DNA of 64,000 nucleotides from NCBI RefSeq assembly GCF_902459535.1, contig NZ_LR699554.1:1-64000 (forward strand), read 5' to 3'. How positions within the stretch are numbered: the stretch's first letter is position 1; the number at the start of each line of letters is the position of its first letter. The notes beneath the pieces were generated by a model that saw only the letters and a list, made by a program, of their open reading frames with translations, made no database searches and was not told the origin of the DNA. The stretch comes from Paraburkholderia dioscoreae. GTDB lineage: Bacteria; Pseudomonadota; Gammaproteobacteria; Burkholderiales; Burkholderiaceae. Shown here piece after piece: positions 16,552-25,881 of this stretch. Made by a program: the position numbers and the translations under genes.

Positions 16552-17217
16552 ATGGATACCGAAACTCACATTGAATCAGTGCCGCCGGGCAGCGCCCGCG
16601 AGCGGTTGCTGAATGCGGCGGAAGCGTTGATCTACGCCGGCGGCATTCATGCAACCGGCGTGGACGCGATCGTCAAGCAGTCGGGCACGGCGCGCAAAAG
16701 CTTTTACACGCATTTCGGATCGAAAGACGCACTCGTGGCGGCTGCGCTCGACCGGCGCGACGAACGCTGGATGAACTGGTTCATCGCAGGCACGCAACGG
16801 CACGGTAAGACGGCGCGCAAACGTCTGCTCGGCATGTTCGAGGTGCTGCGCGAATGGTTTGCGTCGAAAGATTTTCATGGTTGCGCGTTTCTGAATGCGT
16901 CCGGTGAGATCGCTTCCGCGGACGATCCGATCCGGATCGTCGCGCGCAAACACAAGGAACGCCTGCTGGCGTTCGTGCGAACCGAATGCGACGAGTTGGC
17001 TGCGGAGTCGGGTATGGATGCCCGCCGCGCCGCGCGTCTGTCGCGTCAATGGTTGATCCTGCTCGACGGCGCGATTGCCGTCGCGCTGGTGAGCGGCGAG
17101 CCCGATGCGGCGCTCGACGCGCAAGCTGCAGCCCAAGTCCTGCTCGACGCGGAGTGTGCGAGCGAGTCAGGCACACCGCCACGCAAACGACCGCCGTCCC
17201 GGCGGACCGCAACCTGA
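16552..17217 (+). CDS. TetR family transcriptional regulator
   Basis: 221 aa. The N-terminal helix-turn-helix (about 15-60: RERLLNAAEALIYAGGIHATGVDAIVKQSGTARKSFYTHF, quoted in part) is followed by a helical ligand domain containing FHGCAFLNASGEIAS, as in the AcrR/TetR subgroup near oxidoreductase genes. ATG 16552 is used; the upstream in-frame ATG (16516) lies before the operator dyad. It is followed 13 bp later by a DUF1348 gene, probably as one operon. Confidence 0.88.
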   Translation: MDTETHIESVPPGSARERLLNAAEALIYAGGIHATGVDAIVKQSGTARKSFYTHFGSKDALVAAALDRRDERWMNWFIAGTQRHGKTARKRLLGMFEVLREWFASKDFHGCAFLNASGEIASADDPIRIVARKHKERLLAFVRTECDELAAESGMDARRAARLSRQWLILLDGAIAVALVSGEPDAALDAQAAAQVLLDAECASESGTPPRKRPPSRRTAT

Positions 17218-17230
17218 CTGAGGAACCATC

Positions 17231-17710
17231 ATGACCGATCCGATCGAAACCCGTCCGCCGCTGCCGCCGTTCACACGCGAAACCGCCATCCAGAAAGTGC
17301 GCGCCGCGGAAGATGGCTGGAATACCCGCGACCCCGAGCGCGTGTCGCTCGCCTACACAAAAGACAGCGTATGGCGCAACCGTGCCGAGTTCACGAACGG
17401 TCGCGCGGAGATCGTCGGCCTGTTGCGCCGCAAATGGGCGAAGGAGCTCGACTATCGTCTGATCAAGGAACTGTGGGCGTTCACCGATAACCGCATTGCG
17501 GTGCGCTTTGCCTACGAATGGCACGACGATTCGAACAACTGGTTCCGCTCGTACGGCAACGAGAACTGGGAATTCGACGAGCATGGACTGATGGCGCACC
17601 GTCATGCCAGCATCAACGATATGCCGATCCGCGAAGCCGACCGCCTTTTCCACTGGCCGCTCGGCCGCCGTCCTGACGACCATCCGGGCCTGTCCGATCT
17701 CGGTCTCTGA
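17231..17710 (+). CDS. DUF1348 / nuclear transport factor 2-like protein
   Basis: 159 aa, NTF2-like cone-shaped fold of the DUF1348 family: AEDGWNTRDPERVSLAYT, SVWRNRAEFTNGRAEIVGLL, and VRFAYEWHDDSNNWFRSYGNENWEF. The family is widespread and its activity unknown; the fold usually makes a small-molecule pocket. It sits directly behind the TetR gene, so it is a likely target of that regulator. ATG 17231 follows GAGGAACC. Confidence 0.85.
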   Translation: MTDPIETRPPLPPFTRETAIQKVRAAEDGWNTRDPERVSLAYTKDSVWRNRAEFTNGRAEIVGLLRRKWAKELDYRLIKELWAFTDNRIAVRFAYEWHDDSNNWFRSYGNENWEFDEHGLMAHRHASINDMPIREADRLFHWPLGRRPDDHPGLSDLGL

Positions 17711-17921
17711 CCTGCACGGCGAACGCCTGCTGCGCGTTCACCGCTCCGACATCGGTTCTCCGTTATTGTTGCGTCTGCGCTTGCGGGCACGTCATGTGCC
17801 CGCGCGCCCGAGCGTGTCCTCAACATCGTGCTGACGGGTTGAGGTACAGTGCGCGACGGACGGCACGCAAGCATACCCAGAACACAGATGACGCCGGCGC
17901 TCGACCGGCGGCGGAGAGTAC

Positions 17922-18440
17922 ATGCATTTTCGGCAGATCAACAAGAACATCCGACGCGCGGCACTTGCGCTTGTTGCCAGCCTGGCCGCGGCCTCCGCCG
18001 CGCATGCAGGCAACTGGTGCGAAGGCGGCGTATGGGTCGACGCCATGCTGGGTTCGTATCACATCAACCCCGACCCGAACACCCATTTCGAACAGTTCAA
18101 CCCGGGACTCGGCGTCGAATGCTGGCTCAATAACCAATGGGCGCTGACTGCCGGTGGCTTTCGTAATTCGTTGCGCCGGCCTTCGTATTACGGCGGCGGT
18201 GTGTGGGCGCCGGAGTTCGCGCATTGGGGCATCGTGCGGATCGCGGCGATCGGCGGGATCATCTCGGGATATAACTACGGCAACTGGGGTTTGGGCCGCA
18301 ATCATACGATCGGCCCGGTGGTCGCGCCGATCGTCATGGTCGAATATAAGCGGGTGGGTGCGAACTTCATTGTGATTCCGCCGATCCCATCGGATGATCT
18401 TCCGTTTACGATCGGGTTTCAGTTGAAGGTCAAGTTCTAG
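17922..18440 (+). CDS. exported protein, probable small outer-membrane beta-barrel
   Basis: 172 aa with a Sec signal peptide (RRAALALVASLAAASAAHAG, cleavage after AHA). The remainder alternates aromatic and small residues in strand-like stretches (WVDAMLGSYHINPD, WALTAGGFRNSLRR, RVGANFIVIPP) and ends with a C-terminal Phe (FQLKVKF), as outer-membrane barrels do. Two cysteines (WCEGG, VECW) may form a disulfide. Size and layout recall PagP-like eight-stranded barrels, but the catalytic pattern is not evident, so I give no enzymatic call. An iteron cluster follows its stop. Confidence 0.65.
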   Translation: MHFRQINKNIRRAALALVASLAAASAAHAGNWCEGGVWVDAMLGSYHINPDPNTHFEQFNPGLGVECWLNNQWALTAGGFRNSLRRPSYYGGGVWAPEFAHWGIVRIAAIGGIISGYNYGNWGLGRNHTIGPVVAPIVMVEYKRVGANFIVIPPIPSDDLPFTIGFQLKVKF

Positions 18441-18464
18441 TCCATTGTCGTGATGCGCCTCTAT

Positions 18465-18714
18465 AGGTGAGCGATTCCAGGATGGTGAGGAATTCCAGGA
18501 GATGACCTCATCCAGATCAACGGTGAAGCTTTCCAGGAGACCGATCGAGTTCGCTCAAAGGTGAGTCGTTCCAGGAGCTGAACAGCACTTCAATCGCTTA
18601 TGAAGATACGTAAGGTGAGGAGTTCCAGGAGATCGTCCGAAAAGGTGAGCGGTTCCAGGAGGTGAGCGATCGGCGCATTGAATCCGCACCTGCGATAAGG
18701 TGAGGATTTCCAGG
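18465..18714 (-). repeat. remote iteron cluster, variant class (TTCCAGG)
   Basis: Seven copies of AGGTGAGNNNTTCCAGG lie at 18465-18481, 18483-18499, 18521-18537, 18559-18575, 18613-18629, 18643-18659 and 18698-18714, with a half-site at 18660. They are in inverted orientation relative to the origin array. They keep the GGTGAG half of the origin iteron but end TTCCAGG instead of TTCGGG, a consistent sequence subclass. Confidence 0.88.
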
Positions 18715-18787
18715 GAGTTGTCTTCATCGCCATGAATGACGAGCCAGTTGTCTGTGATCGCAAAGCGTAAGGCCGCGCTCCTGCTAT

Positions 18788-18870
18788 AGGTGAGAATATT
18801 CGGGAGCCGGCGAGGTGAGAATATGGCCACCTGTGTGCGCACTTCAAATGCAAAGGTGAGGGAATTCGGG
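18788..18870 (-). repeat. remote iterons, canonical class
   Basis: AGGTGAGAATATTCGGG (18788-18804) and AGGTGAGGGAATTCGGG (18854-18870), with a half-site AGGTGAGAATAT at 18813. These match the origin iteron in reverse complement and follow the variant copies in the same gene-free stretch, 18441-18911. Confidence 0.88.
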
Positions 18871-18911
18871 AGCACAACTCCAAGCCCTCGTCTGTCTGAT
18901 TTTCGATGAGC

Positions 18912-18940
18912 TTGACATTGGTTTCCTAGGAAACTAATAT
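18912..18940 (+). promoter_or_regulatory. sigma-70 promoter with MarR operator in the spacer
   Basis: TTGACA (18912-18917) and TAATAT (18935-18940) are separated by exactly 17 bp. The perfect palindrome GTTTCCTAGGAAAC (18921-18934) fills the spacer. A regulator bound here would block RNA polymerase directly. Confidence 0.85.
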
Positions 18941-18973
18941 CCGGTCAACGCTCTCCGCTACTCCGTTTACCCC

Positions 18974-19492
18974 ATGCAAGGTTCTCGTCAGAAAGACAAC
19001 GCCAATACGCCGGCTCGCAAGAAGCCCGCGGCGGACCGAAAGAAACCCGTTAGCGGTCTCGAATCGCACGTCGGTTACTGGCTGCGCTTCGTGTCGAATC
19101 ACGTATCGCATGGGTTCCAGATGAAAGTCGAAGCCCACGGCGTAACCGTGTCCGAGTGGGTGTTGCTGCGGGAGATTTACGGCTCGGGCCCCACGTCTGC
19201 TACGGCGCTGGCCGCACGCACCGGCATGAGTAAGGGCACGGTGTCGAAACTGCTGGCGCGTATTGAAGCCAAGGCGCTGCTGGAACGCGAGACGGTCGAA
19301 GAAGACCGCCGCAATCACGTCGTCGCGTTGAGCGCGTCGGGACTGAAGCTCGTTCCCGAGCTGGCGCGGCTGGCCGATCAGAACGACGAAGAGTTCTTCG
19401 GCCACCTGCCCGCTTCGGTCAAAACGGCGATTGTCGACGCCATGAAAAACGTGGTTGCCGTCCACGGTCTGAAAGCGGTGCCCATCGAATAA
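18974..19492 (+). CDS. MarR family transcriptional regulator
   Basis: 172 aa. A Lys/Arg-rich N-terminal tail of about 28 residues precedes the winged helix-turn-helix (TSATALAARTGMSKGTVSKLLARIEAKALLERE, quoted in part) and the wing (EEDRRNHVVALSASG). Its own promoter has a perfect palindrome inside the spacer, so autorepression is likely. It leads a probable operon with a DUF1398 gene (25 bp downstream) and an AlkD-like gene, suggesting that all three respond to the same ligand or stress. Confidence 0.9.
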   Translation: MQGSRQKDNANTPARKKPAADRKKPVSGLESHVGYWLRFVSNHVSHGFQMKVEAHGVTVSEWVLLREIYGSGPTSATALAARTGMSKGTVSKLLARIEAKALLERETVEEDRRNHVVALSASGLKLVPELARLADQNDEEFFGHLPASVKTAIVDAMKNVVAVHGLKAVPIE

Positions 19493-19517
19493 ACGCGCAA
19501 TCGTGCCGGAGATAGTC

Positions 19518-19925
19518 ATGTCTGCAAAGCTCAATGAAGCAAGCCGTCGCGCCGCCGAAAACTGTGCGCATCAATCCCACAACGGTACGATCGACTTCGG
19601 CTCGGTGGTGCGCGCGCTCGGTGAGGCCGGTATTGAATCGTATTTCACCGATTACCGTCGCGGCGAGCATACGTACTACGCGCCCGGCGGCGAGACGCAC
19701 GTGATCGCTTTGCCGCTGCCCGACGTCGCCATTGCGAACGCATTCGACGCCGATGCCGTGACCCAGGCCGTGCGCGGCGCGCAAAGCGGCGCAGTCAAAT
19801 ACGCGGAGTTCGTGAGCCGAACTCTGGCGGCAGGATGCGTCGGCTATTTCGTCTGGATCACGGGACGCCAGGTGCAGTATTTCGGCCGGCGCGGCGAAGT
19901 TCACGTCGAGCGCTTTCCCCAATGA
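19518..19925 (+). CDS. DUF1398 (YbcV-like) family protein
   Basis: 135 aa, matching the DUF1398 pattern: GTIDFGSVVRALGEAGIESYFTDYRRGEHTYYAPGGE, quoted in part, and YAEFVSRTLAAGCVGYFVWITGRQVQYFGRRGE. It is soluble, with no catalytic motif known. ATG 19518 follows CGGAGA; the in-frame codon at 19503 has no ribosome binding site. Its stop overlaps the next start by 4 bp (ATGA), so translation is coupled. Confidence 0.82.
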   Translation: MSAKLNEASRRAAENCAHQSHNGTIDFGSVVRALGEAGIESYFTDYRRGEHTYYAPGGETHVIALPLPDVAIANAFDADAVTQAVRGAQSGAVKYAEFVSRTLAAGCVGYFVWITGRQVQYFGRRGEVHVERFPQ

Positions 19926-20617
19926 CGCCTGACGCTTTCGCGAGGGAAATCAAGGCCGCGCTCGCCCCGCACGCTGACGCGGAGCGCGCACTCGCGATGC
20001 GCGCCTACATGCGCCACCACTTCGAGTTCATCGGCGTGCCGACGCCGCTGCGGCGGCAAGCAGTTTTGCCGGTACTAAAGGCGCTGCAGGTGGAGAACGC
20101 CGATCATCTGCTGGTATACGCCAATGTCCTATGGACCATGCCGGCGCGCGAGTACCAGTATGTCGCCACGGATCTGCTGGCGCGCAAATGGAAGACGCTC
20201 GCGCTGGGTGACATCGCGCGTCTGCTGACGATCGCGCAGCATGCTTCGTGGTGGGATTCGGTCGATCCGCTCGCGGCCGTGGTAGGCGGCGTGCTGAAAG
20301 CGGCGCGAGTCGAGGCGCCGCAGGCGCAGGCCGCGATGGACACCGCGCTTCAGCACGAATCGTTATGGGTGCGGCGCATTGCAATGATTCATCAACTCGG
20401 CTGGCGCGGGCATACCGACGAAGACCGGTTGTTCGGGTACGCGCGTGCGCTGGCCGCGGAAAGCGACTTCTTTATCCGCAAAGCGATCGGCTGGGCCTTG
20501 CGGGACTACGCGCGGCACGCGCCCGACGTGGTGAGCGGCTTTCTGTCGGCCTCGCGAGACCTCATATCACCGCTCACTCTGCGCGAAGCATCAAAGCATC
20601 TGCCGCCGATCCGCTGA
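19922..20617 (+). CDS. AlkD-like DNA alkylation repair protein
   Basis: 231 aa of HEAT-like helical repeats. AlkD-type glycosylases excise bulky or charged alkylated bases without base flipping. Family signatures are GVPTPLRRQAVLPVLKAL, HASWWDSVDPLA (the conserved WWD aspartate) and SDFFIRKAIGWALRDYA. The length is normal (about 230 aa). It is coupled to DUF1398 by an ATGA overlap and is probably controlled by the MarR regulator two genes upstream. Confidence 0.88.
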   Translation: MTPDAFAREIKAALAPHADAERALAMRAYMRHHFEFIGVPTPLRRQAVLPVLKALQVENADHLLVYANVLWTMPAREYQYVATDLLARKWKTLALGDIARLLTIAQHASWWDSVDPLAAVVGGVLKAARVEAPQAQAAMDTALQHESLWVRRIAMIHQLGWRGHTDEDRLFGYARALAAESDFFIRKAIGWALRDYARHAPDVVSGFLSASRDLISPLTLREASKHLPPIR

Positions 20618-20659
20618 ATTCGCCTGTACGCTGAACGCACAACTTTCGAAGTGCGAACG

Positions 20660-22435
20660 TCAATCGCCGCCGTGCGCCAGCGCGACACGCGCCTTGTCTT
20701 CCGGACTATCGGCGATGAAATACTTCTTCGCCCATGACCCATCCGGCGCCAGCATCAAACGCTCATGCGTATCGTCGTTCTTCTTCTGCCGTATGGCCAA
20801 CGCGCGCGCCCGATAGTGCTCATAGAGCCGCAGAAACTCCGCGAGATACGTGCCGGCAATGCGGCGGTCGCGAATCTCCAGCAGATTCTCGTCGTTGAAA
20901 TGTTCGGAGTTGTTGCTCATGTTTGCCGAACCCGTGTAGACGACCGGATTCGTGCCCTCTGCGTCGATCACCAGGAACTTGTGGTGAATGATGACGGGTG
21001 CGTACTCCGGCGGGTGCTCGCCTGGAAAAAGGCGTAGCTCGGGTTCGAAGCCTGCCGGCACGGTCGCCGGTGAAAAATACTCCGCGTCGATCACGTCGCG
21101 CTTGTCGCGGCCGCGGTGATACAGCTCCATGTTGGCGAGCGCCGTCGTCGAGACGATCTGCCCGTTTTTCTCCGCCTCCTCCGCAGCTTCGGCCGACTTT
21201 GGGCTGATGTGATTGACGAGGCCGAACATCATCAGGCCTTTGTCGCCGGCCGCGAAACAGGCCTCGCGCAGTGGCGCATCGGTCGGCATGAAGAGGCAGA
21301 ACACCACGGAGTGCTTCGCTTTGCTGATCGCATCGACGATCGTGTCGATCTGCAAACGCGAGTCTTTCTCTTCCGGTGAAAAACAGACCCGCACTTGCGC
21401 GCTGCCGATCCGAATCGAGTCCGACCAGCCCGGCGTGAGCTTCGCGGTCGCGGCAATGGTCGGATTGCCGGCGAGCGCCTTGGCGCGGTCGCTATAGAGC
21501 GTGGCCAGTTCCGGCGAATCGAACAGATGCAGCACGTTCGCCTGCTCCGTGATGCCCTCGGTGGTGAAATTGGCCGAACCTGTCAGCACGCGCGCCGGTG
21601 ATGCCGCGCCGTTGCCGTTGTTCACCACGATGAACTTGTCATGCATGATGTGCGTCTTGTCGCGCGGCGCGAAGGTGGCGACATCTCCGAGTTCGTCGAC
21701 GGCAGGCTGATTCGGCGACGGTGCGGGCGGTTTGCCCTTCTGCGACACTTTGTGCGAGTCGTACACAACAGCGAGCGACGCTTTGCCCTGCTTCTTGCCG
21801 AACGCTTCGAAAGCCGGTATCGCCCAAAGCGGATCGGTCAGGTGGTACACCGCCGACGCCGCGCGCTGCGCATGATCGAGTGTGAGCGCGAAGGCTTCCT
21901 GCAAGTCGTTCGCAAGCCATGTGCGCAGCCGCAATGCCTGTTCCGTCGACGGCGCCGCGTGCGGCGCGAGATGAAGCGCGGCGACTTTGCGCGCGAAAGC
22001 CTGTGAGCTGACCACGGCGCGATTGAACCATGAGCCGATGCTCTCCTCCATATGCGCGGGCAAACTCAACTTGCATTCGCCCTTTTGCGCGTGGAGCAAT
22101 TGCGGCGCCTCTGGATTGCCGATTACCGGATAGACGAGATAGGTGAACGACTTCTCGCGATCCGCTTCGTCGATTCGCGCATCCCACCACATGAATTTCT
22201 GAATGGGCGCCTCATTCGACGGCGCGTCTTTCTGCGTATCCGGCACCGCGCCTTTAAAGGTCAACCGGTTGGGTAGCCAACTGCTGGCTTCGCGCTCCTG
22301 TCCATCGGTCGCGAGGAACCCCGGCGTCCGTTTGATGGCGAAACCGAGGAAGTCTTCACGCGTGCCGCCTTCGGGCCAGTCGAAAGCCAGCAGGACGAGT
22401 GTCGGGGACAGATAACTGCGGACGCTGACATTCAT
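20660..22435 (-). CDS. phospholipase D-like domain protein
   Basis: 591 aa with two PLD active-site motifs. The first reads HDKFIVVN in the middle (N in place of the usual D), followed by LTGSANFT. The second reads HHKFLVID with YTGSANMS. Two HxK motifs are expected to form one catalytic site acting on phosphodiesters (lipid or nucleic acid). No signal peptide is obvious. ATG 22435 has GTGGAG 6-7 nt upstream; the upstream in-frame GTG is part of that site. It is not adjacent to secretion or restriction genes, so the substrate is open. Confidence 0.8.
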   Translation of the reverse strand: MNVSVRSYLSPTLVLLAFDWPEGGTREDFLGFAIKRTPGFLATDGQEREASSWLPNRLTFKGAVPDTQKDAPSNEAPIQKFMWWDARIDEADREKSFTYLVYPVIGNPEAPQLLHAQKGECKLSLPAHMEESIGSWFNRAVVSSQAFARKVAALHLAPHAAPSTEQALRLRTWLANDLQEAFALTLDHAQRAASAVYHLTDPLWAIPAFEAFGKKQGKASLAVVYDSHKVSQKGKPPAPSPNQPAVDELGDVATFAPRDKTHIMHDKFIVVNNGNGAASPARVLTGSANFTTEGITEQANVLHLFDSPELATLYSDRAKALAGNPTIAATAKLTPGWSDSIRIGSAQVRVCFSPEEKDSRLQIDTIVDAISKAKHSVVFCLFMPTDAPLREACFAAGDKGLMMFGLVNHISPKSAEAAEEAEKNGQIVSTTALANMELYHRGRDKRDVIDAEYFSPATVPAGFEPELRLFPGEHPPEYAPVIIHHKFLVIDAEGTNPVVYTGSANMSNNSEHFNDENLLEIRDRRIAGTYLAEFLRLYEHYRARALAIRQKKNDDTHERLMLAPDGSWAKKYFIADSPEDKARVALAHGGD

Positions 22436-22710
22436 CAGTTGCTCCACGGTGTCGAATGGAGCTTTAGTCTGGACGCACAGTTTGTTGGAATGGTGACAAG
22501 ATACAAATTAAAAAGACGCTAGTTAACGGCGCGTTATTCGAAAACTTGAGAGATAAATTTAATACTTAAATGTGTTCCAGAATTCTGTAGTCATCGCTTA
22601 GTAATATGCGTGCGTAATACTCCGCAGCGCTGCAAGTCAGAGCATATTTCGCATAAAACGCGCTGCTCCCCATGAGGGCTGACGCGAAGGCCAGACCCCG
22701 GGGGGTTAAC

Positions 22711-25101
22711 ATGACTATTCGTCATCGCATCACGCTATTGGTTGTTCTGATGTTCGTCGCCTTATCGGCAATCGGCGGCTACGCTGTCTACCAGACGCGC
22801 GGCAGCGCAGGCGAGGTGCGCAAGGTCACGGAAGGCGTCGTGCCCAGCGCGCTTGCTTCCGCCGATCTCGTGTCGCAAGTCAAGGACGTGCAACTCGCCA
22901 CGATGACGCTGGTCTACGCGCCCGACGCCAACATGGTCGCCCAGGCGCAGGACGAACTGAACAAGAAGCGAGCTTCGCTGCAACAGGCGCTGGCGTTGCA
23001 GGACAAAGATGCCGCGAGCCACGCGCAGAAGGGGCTCGTTTCGCAGGCCAACGACAGTCTCCAGAACTATTTCTCCGCGATTGCCGAGACGGCCAAAATG
23101 AAGGCCGAGGGCAAGAACGAACTCGCGCAGGCCTATCTGTTTGCCAATGTCGCGCAATATCGCGACGAACTCGAAGGGATCGTCGAGACCTTGCGCGTCG
23201 AGAAGAATCGCGAGAAAGACGAGGCGATTACCACGCTGAACGCCACACTCGCCACGACAACCACGGCGATCGCCGCAGTCACGGGTATCGCGATCATTCT
23301 GCTGACTTTCATCGGCGCGCTGCTTTACCGCCAGATCACGCGTCCGCTCAGCCGCATGCAGGCCATGATGAGCGAAATCGCGTCGAGCCAGGATTTCACG
23401 CGGCGCGTTCCGGTCGGCCGGCTGGATGAGATCGGTCATTCGATCGTCGCCTTCAACGGCATGATCGAGAAGATTCAGGAAAGCTCGGCGCAACTCAAGC
23501 AGAAAACCGCTGACATTCAGGCGATGTTGCAGAACATGCAGCAGGGCATTCTGACAGTGATCGACGGCGCCGTGATCCACGCGGAGTACTCGGCCTATCT
23601 GGAAGACATCTTCGAAACGAAGGATATTGCCGGGCGCGGTTTGATGGATCTGGTGTTCGCGGACACCGACATCGGTTCGGACGCGCTCTCGCAAGTCGAT
23701 GCGGCCGTGCATGCCTGCCTCGGCGAAGACTGCATCAACTTCGCGTTCAATCAGCATCTGCTGGTCGGCGAGATTTCCAAACGCATGCCCGACGGCCGCG
23801 TGAAGATTCTCGACCTGAGCTGGTCGGCGATTACCGACGAAAACGACGTGATCGTGCGCCTGATGCTTTGCGTGCGCGACGTTACCGAACTGCGCAAGCT
23901 CGCGGCGGAGGCCAGCGAACAGCGCCGCCGTCTGGACATGATCGGCGAAATTCTCGCGGTGAGTGAAGAGAAGTTCCATCACTTCATTGAGAGCTCGGCC
24001 GGTTTTATCAGCGAGAACGAGCGGATCATCCGCAAGCACTCGGCGGCGGATCACGCGGCGATTGCCGAGCTGTTCCGCAACATGCACACCATCAAGGGCA
24101 ATGCGCGCACCTACAACCTGCAGCATCTGACCAACGTCGTGCACGAAACCGAACAGAGCTATCACGAGCTGCGCCAACCGGATGCGGGCCGTTCGTGGGA
24201 TCAGGAGCATCTGATGCGTGAATTGACGCGCGTTCGCGAGGCTATCGAGAGCTACGCGAAGATCAACGAACAGAGTCTTGGTCGCAAGGGCAAAGGCCAG
24301 GCCAACGAGGCCGGCAACTCGGGCCATTACGTGATGGTCGCCAGGGAACATATCCAGCACACGCTTAGCATGCTGGAACAGACCAACGCCGGCGAACTGC
24401 AGGAACTTCAGTCCATGCGTGATGCGCTGCGCCGCACGCTGCGGGCACTGGGTAGCGAAAGCGTGCGAGACGCGCTATCCGGCGTGCTGGATTCGCTGCC
24501 TTCGCTCGCGAGCGAGCTGGGCAAGCCCGCGCCGAGCGTGCGTGTCGACGACAACGGCTACCGTCTGCGTGGCGAGGCGGGCGGCACGCTGAACAACGTG
24601 TTCATGCATCTGCTGCGCAATTCGATGGACCACGGCATCGAAACCGCAGAGACACGCAGCGCGCACGGCAAGGCGCCTGCCGGCTCGATCCGTATCGAAG
24701 TCGGCCTGGATAGCGGCGCGTTGCAGATCACGCTCAGCGACGACGGCCGCGGCCTCGCGCTCGAACGCATTCGCGGTATCGCAACGGAGCGCGGCTGGAT
24801 TGGCCCTGACGACACGCTGAGCGACGAAGCGATCGCCGATTTCATTTTCCGGCCGGGCTTCTCGACCGCGGAAACGGTGACGGAGTTGTCGGGGCGCGGC
24901 GTCGGTATGGACGCGGTGCGCGATTTTCTCAAGCGCGCGAACGGCAGCATCGAACTGCGCTTTACCGATGATCAGAAGGGCGCGGCGTACCGTCAGTTCC
25001 AGACGATCGTCTGTCTGCCGGATAGCATCGCTGTCGATACGCTCGGCGTAGAAGCGCGCGGCGAAGCCGGCGCACTGCAACTCGACGCGATGGCGGACTG
25101 A
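22711..25101 (+). CDS. membrane-bound CheA-like sensor histidine kinase (4HB-HAMP-PAS-Hpt-HATPase)
   Basis: 796 aa. TM1 (about 7-27) and TM2 (about 185-207) bracket a helical periplasmic sensor. A HAMP linker (about 208-262) and a PAS-like region (about 280-400) follow. The Hpt domain has its phospho-histidine in MHTIKGNART (His459). A CheA-type HATPase completes the protein, with N box LLRNSMDHGIE near 628, DDGRGL, and GRGVGMDAV near 728. Unlike CheA it has no C-terminal CheW/P5 domain: it ends about 55 residues after the G box. It leads a tight five-gene operon. ATG 22711 was chosen because the TM1 leader starts there. Confidence 0.87.
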   Translation: MTIRHRITLLVVLMFVALSAIGGYAVYQTRGSAGEVRKVTEGVVPSALASADLVSQVKDVQLATMTLVYAPDANMVAQAQDELNKKRASLQQALALQDKDAASHAQKGLVSQANDSLQNYFSAIAETAKMKAEGKNELAQAYLFANVAQYRDELEGIVETLRVEKNREKDEAITTLNATLATTTTAIAAVTGIAIILLTFIGALLYRQITRPLSRMQAMMSEIASSQDFTRRVPVGRLDEIGHSIVAFNGMIEKIQESSAQLKQKTADIQAMLQNMQQGILTVIDGAVIHAEYSAYLEDIFETKDIAGRGLMDLVFADTDIGSDALSQVDAAVHACLGEDCINFAFNQHLLVGEISKRMPDGRVKILDLSWSAITDENDVIVRLMLCVRDVTELRKLAAEASEQRRRLDMIGEILAVSEEKFHHFIESSAGFISENERIIRKHSAADHAAIAELFRNMHTIKGNARTYNLQHLTNVVHETEQSYHELRQPDAGRSWDQEHLMRELTRVREAIESYAKINEQSLGRKGKGQANEAGNSGHYVMVAREHIQHTLSMLEQTNAGELQELQSMRDALRRTLRALGSESVRDALSGVLDSLPSLASELGKPAPSVRVDDNGYRLRGEAGGTLNNVFMHLLRNSMDHGIETAETRSAHGKAPAGSIRIEVGLDSGALQITLSDDGRGLALERIRGIATERGWIGPDDTLSDEAIADFIFRPGFSTAETVTELSGRGVGMDAVRDFLKRANGSIELRFTDDQKGAAYRQFQTIVCLPDSIAVDTLGVEARGEAGALQLDAMAD

Positions 25102-25146
25102 GCGCCGCATCGGCGTACGTCGCGGCGGCATTTGAAGGAAACGGTT

Positions 25147-25881
25147 GTGATTCAACAGTATGTATTGGCGGTAGCAGCCAGCAGCGCGGTCACCGCGCTG
25201 CTGGCATTTGCCGCGCACAAGCTGCACAGCGCAAAGCTGACGGCACGGCTGCACGCGAAAGCGCAAGCGCGGATCGACACACTCGAGGCCGCCCAGGCCG
25301 GGCATGGCGCAGCGATTGCGGAGCGCGAGCGGGCGGAACAGGAACTGCAAGCGCTGACCACGCAGTTGCGCGACGAACTCGCGCTCCAGACGGCAAACGC
25401 CGAAGAACTGCGCGCCGCGCTGAAAGCGGCCACCGAGGACAAAGACCAACTGGCACATCAGGCCCAGAAGATCGCCGGCGAGGCCGAGCGTCTGAAGAGT
25501 CTCGGCGCGACGTTCGAGCGCTGGCACGAGCAGATGATTTCGCTCATGACGCAAAACAACGACATGCACGCGAAGAATCAGGAACTGTCGTCGATTGTGC
25601 GGCATGTGGTGATCGTGTCGCTGAACGCGTCGATCGAAGCCGCGCGGGCGGGTCCGGCCGGTCGCGGCTTCGCGGTGGTGGCGAGCGAAGTGCGCGCGCT
25701 TGCCGCGCGGTCCGAAGAGTTGTCGAAGAGCTATCGCGACAGCCTGCACCGCAACGACCTGACCACGACTTCCACGTTTCAGGACATTCAGGCGGGTGGC
25801 AAGATGATCGCGGCGTCGCTCGCCAGCGTCGAGTCGCTGGCCAATCAGTTTCATTCGAAGCTGCATGAGGTGGCGGTGTGA
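25147..25881 (+). CDS. MCP-like signalling protein with an N-terminal anchor and no sensor domain
   Basis: 244 aa. One N-terminal membrane helix (about 3-25) is followed by a coiled coil (about 40-130) and a methyl-accepting-type hairpin tip (IVSLNASIEAARAGPAGRGFAVVASEVRAL, quoted in part), then a short return helix. No periplasmic ligand domain or HAMP is present. I chose GTG 25147 because AAGGA lies 7 nt upstream; the earlier TTG lacks a binding site. Its stop overlaps the next start. It probably organises or gates the kinase encoded upstream. Confidence 0.8.
   Translation: MIQQYVLAVAASSAVTALLAFAAHKLHSAKLTARLHAKAQARIDTLEAAQAGHGAAIAERERAEQELQALTTQLRDELALQTANAEELRAALKAATEDKDQLAHQAQKIAGEAERLKSLGATFERWHEQMISLMTQNNDMHAKNQELSSIVRHVVIVSLNASIEAARAGPAGRGFAVVASEVRALAARSEELSKSYRDSLHRNDLTTTSTFQDIQAGGKMIAASLASVESLANQFHSKLHEVAV

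Noticed and set aside
22672..22710. Earlier start for the membrane kinase
   Set aside because: The extra residues are Arg/Pro-rich and precede a normal membrane leader beginning at ATG 22711.
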